Below, piece after piece: positions 5,502-5,852 of a DNA stretch of 5,852 bases; the first letter of the stretch is position 1, and every line of letters begins with the position of its first letter. The position numbers were made by a program, and so were the translations under genes. The notes below the pieces were generated by a model, which saw nothing but the letters and a program-made list of their open reading frames with translations, ran no database searches and was not told the DNA's origin. The DNA is from Candidatus Hydrogenedentota bacterium (GTDB lineage Bacteria > Hydrogenedentota > Hydrogenedentia > Hydrogenedentales > SLHB01), in the NCBI GenBank assembly GCA_003552485.1, contig PUMX01000275.1:1-5852 (forward strand), in the 5' to 3' direction.

Positions 5502-5852
5502 TTATTCCAATGAATCGCCGCCGGTTTGCGTCGTTGAATTTAGCAATTCGCGGAAGCGCGTATCTTCCTCCCGCACCGGTTGAAGGGAATCCGCGGAGGC
5601 CAAGTGGTCGCGTAGGCCGGGCGCGTATTGCAGCGCTTTGGTGAACGCCGCCAACGCCTCGTCCCGTCGGTCCGTGTATACAGCCAGAAACCAACCCAAG
5701 TCAGCGTATGCTTCGCCGTTGCGAGGCTCGAACTGCGTAGCGGCCCGCAATTGTTCCTCGGCTTCGGCGAGTTTGCCGCGCTCGAGCTGCACGCGCGCAA
5801 GCATCCGGCGCGCGGGAGTCCACAGGGGTTGGCTGCGCACAAGGCGTCGCAG
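5502..5852 (-). CDS. C-terminal part of a TPR-repeat protein (5' end outside window)
   Basis: The minus-strand frame is open from the window edge to the TAA at 5502-5504, giving about 116 residues of a longer protein; the GTG at 5840 is in frame but probably internal. Two tetratricopeptide repeats are clear: one built on L-A-R-V-Q-L-E-R-G-K-L-A-E-A-E-E-Q-L-R-A-A with E-P-R-N, and one on A-Y-A-D-L-G-W-F-L with D-E-A-L-A-A-F-T-K-A-L and A-P. A polar tail follows. TPRs mediate protein-protein contacts, so no specific role can be assigned. The lost upstream part might carry an enzymatic or membrane domain. Its stop is only 32 bases from that of the convergent recombinase, and no shared terminator is visible between them. 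Confidence 0.8.
   Translation of the reverse strand: MRRLVRSQPLWTPARRMLARVQLERGKLAEAEEQLRAATQFEPRNGEAYADLGWFLAVYTDRRDEALAAFTKALQYAPGLRDHLASADSLQPVREEDTRFRELLNSTTQTGGDSLE

Overview
This is a GC-rich bacterial window with five well-supported genes and parts of two of them cut by the window edges. From start to end it holds: the 3' end of a probable PHP-domain or related metallohydrolase gene (+); a DtxR/MntR-family metal-dependent repressor (+); a Tat-exported Gfo/Idh/MocA oxidoreductase (-); a second Tat-exported Gfo/Idh/MocA oxidoreductase (+), divergent from the first; a XerC/XerD-type tyrosine recombinase (+); and the 3' end of a TPR-repeat protein (-) that converges on the recombinase. Twin-arginine-targeted Gfo/Idh/MocA enzymes of this type (RRxFL signal, EKP motif, W-rich GD...H..D segment) are abundant in Planctomycetota, Verrucomicrobiota, Lentisphaerota and Hydrogenedentota. 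A chromosome from one of those groups is the best guess, but it rests on protein style alone.

Regulatory layout. The repressor has a near-consensus sigma70 promoter (TTGATT, 17 nt, TATAAT), which rules out the longest possible start and supports the ATG at 383. The two oxidoreductases share a 320-bp divergent region. On the + side it has a good TTGACA-17-TATGCT promoter; on the - side it has an extended -10 (TGCTATGAT). It also contains a 10-bp palindrome between the two promoters and a 7-bp leader hairpin on the - side. Between the second oxidoreductase and the recombinase lie three consecutive short hairpins, the last of which looks like a rho-independent terminator.

Function. The two oxidoreductases probably act outside the cytoplasm on sugars or sugar derivatives. 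Their divergent arrangement suggests, without proof, a shared job or shared control. The recombinase is probably the housekeeping chromosome-dimer resolution enzyme and has no evident link to its neighbours. The repressor is the most unusual protein: it keeps the C-x-x-E-H metal-site core, has histidine where DtxR has Met10, lacks the usual ancillary histidine position, and carries a four-cysteine C-terminal tail. I see no CRISPR array, transposase, tRNA, rRNA or clear defence system. Most of the window looks like ordinary chromosome.
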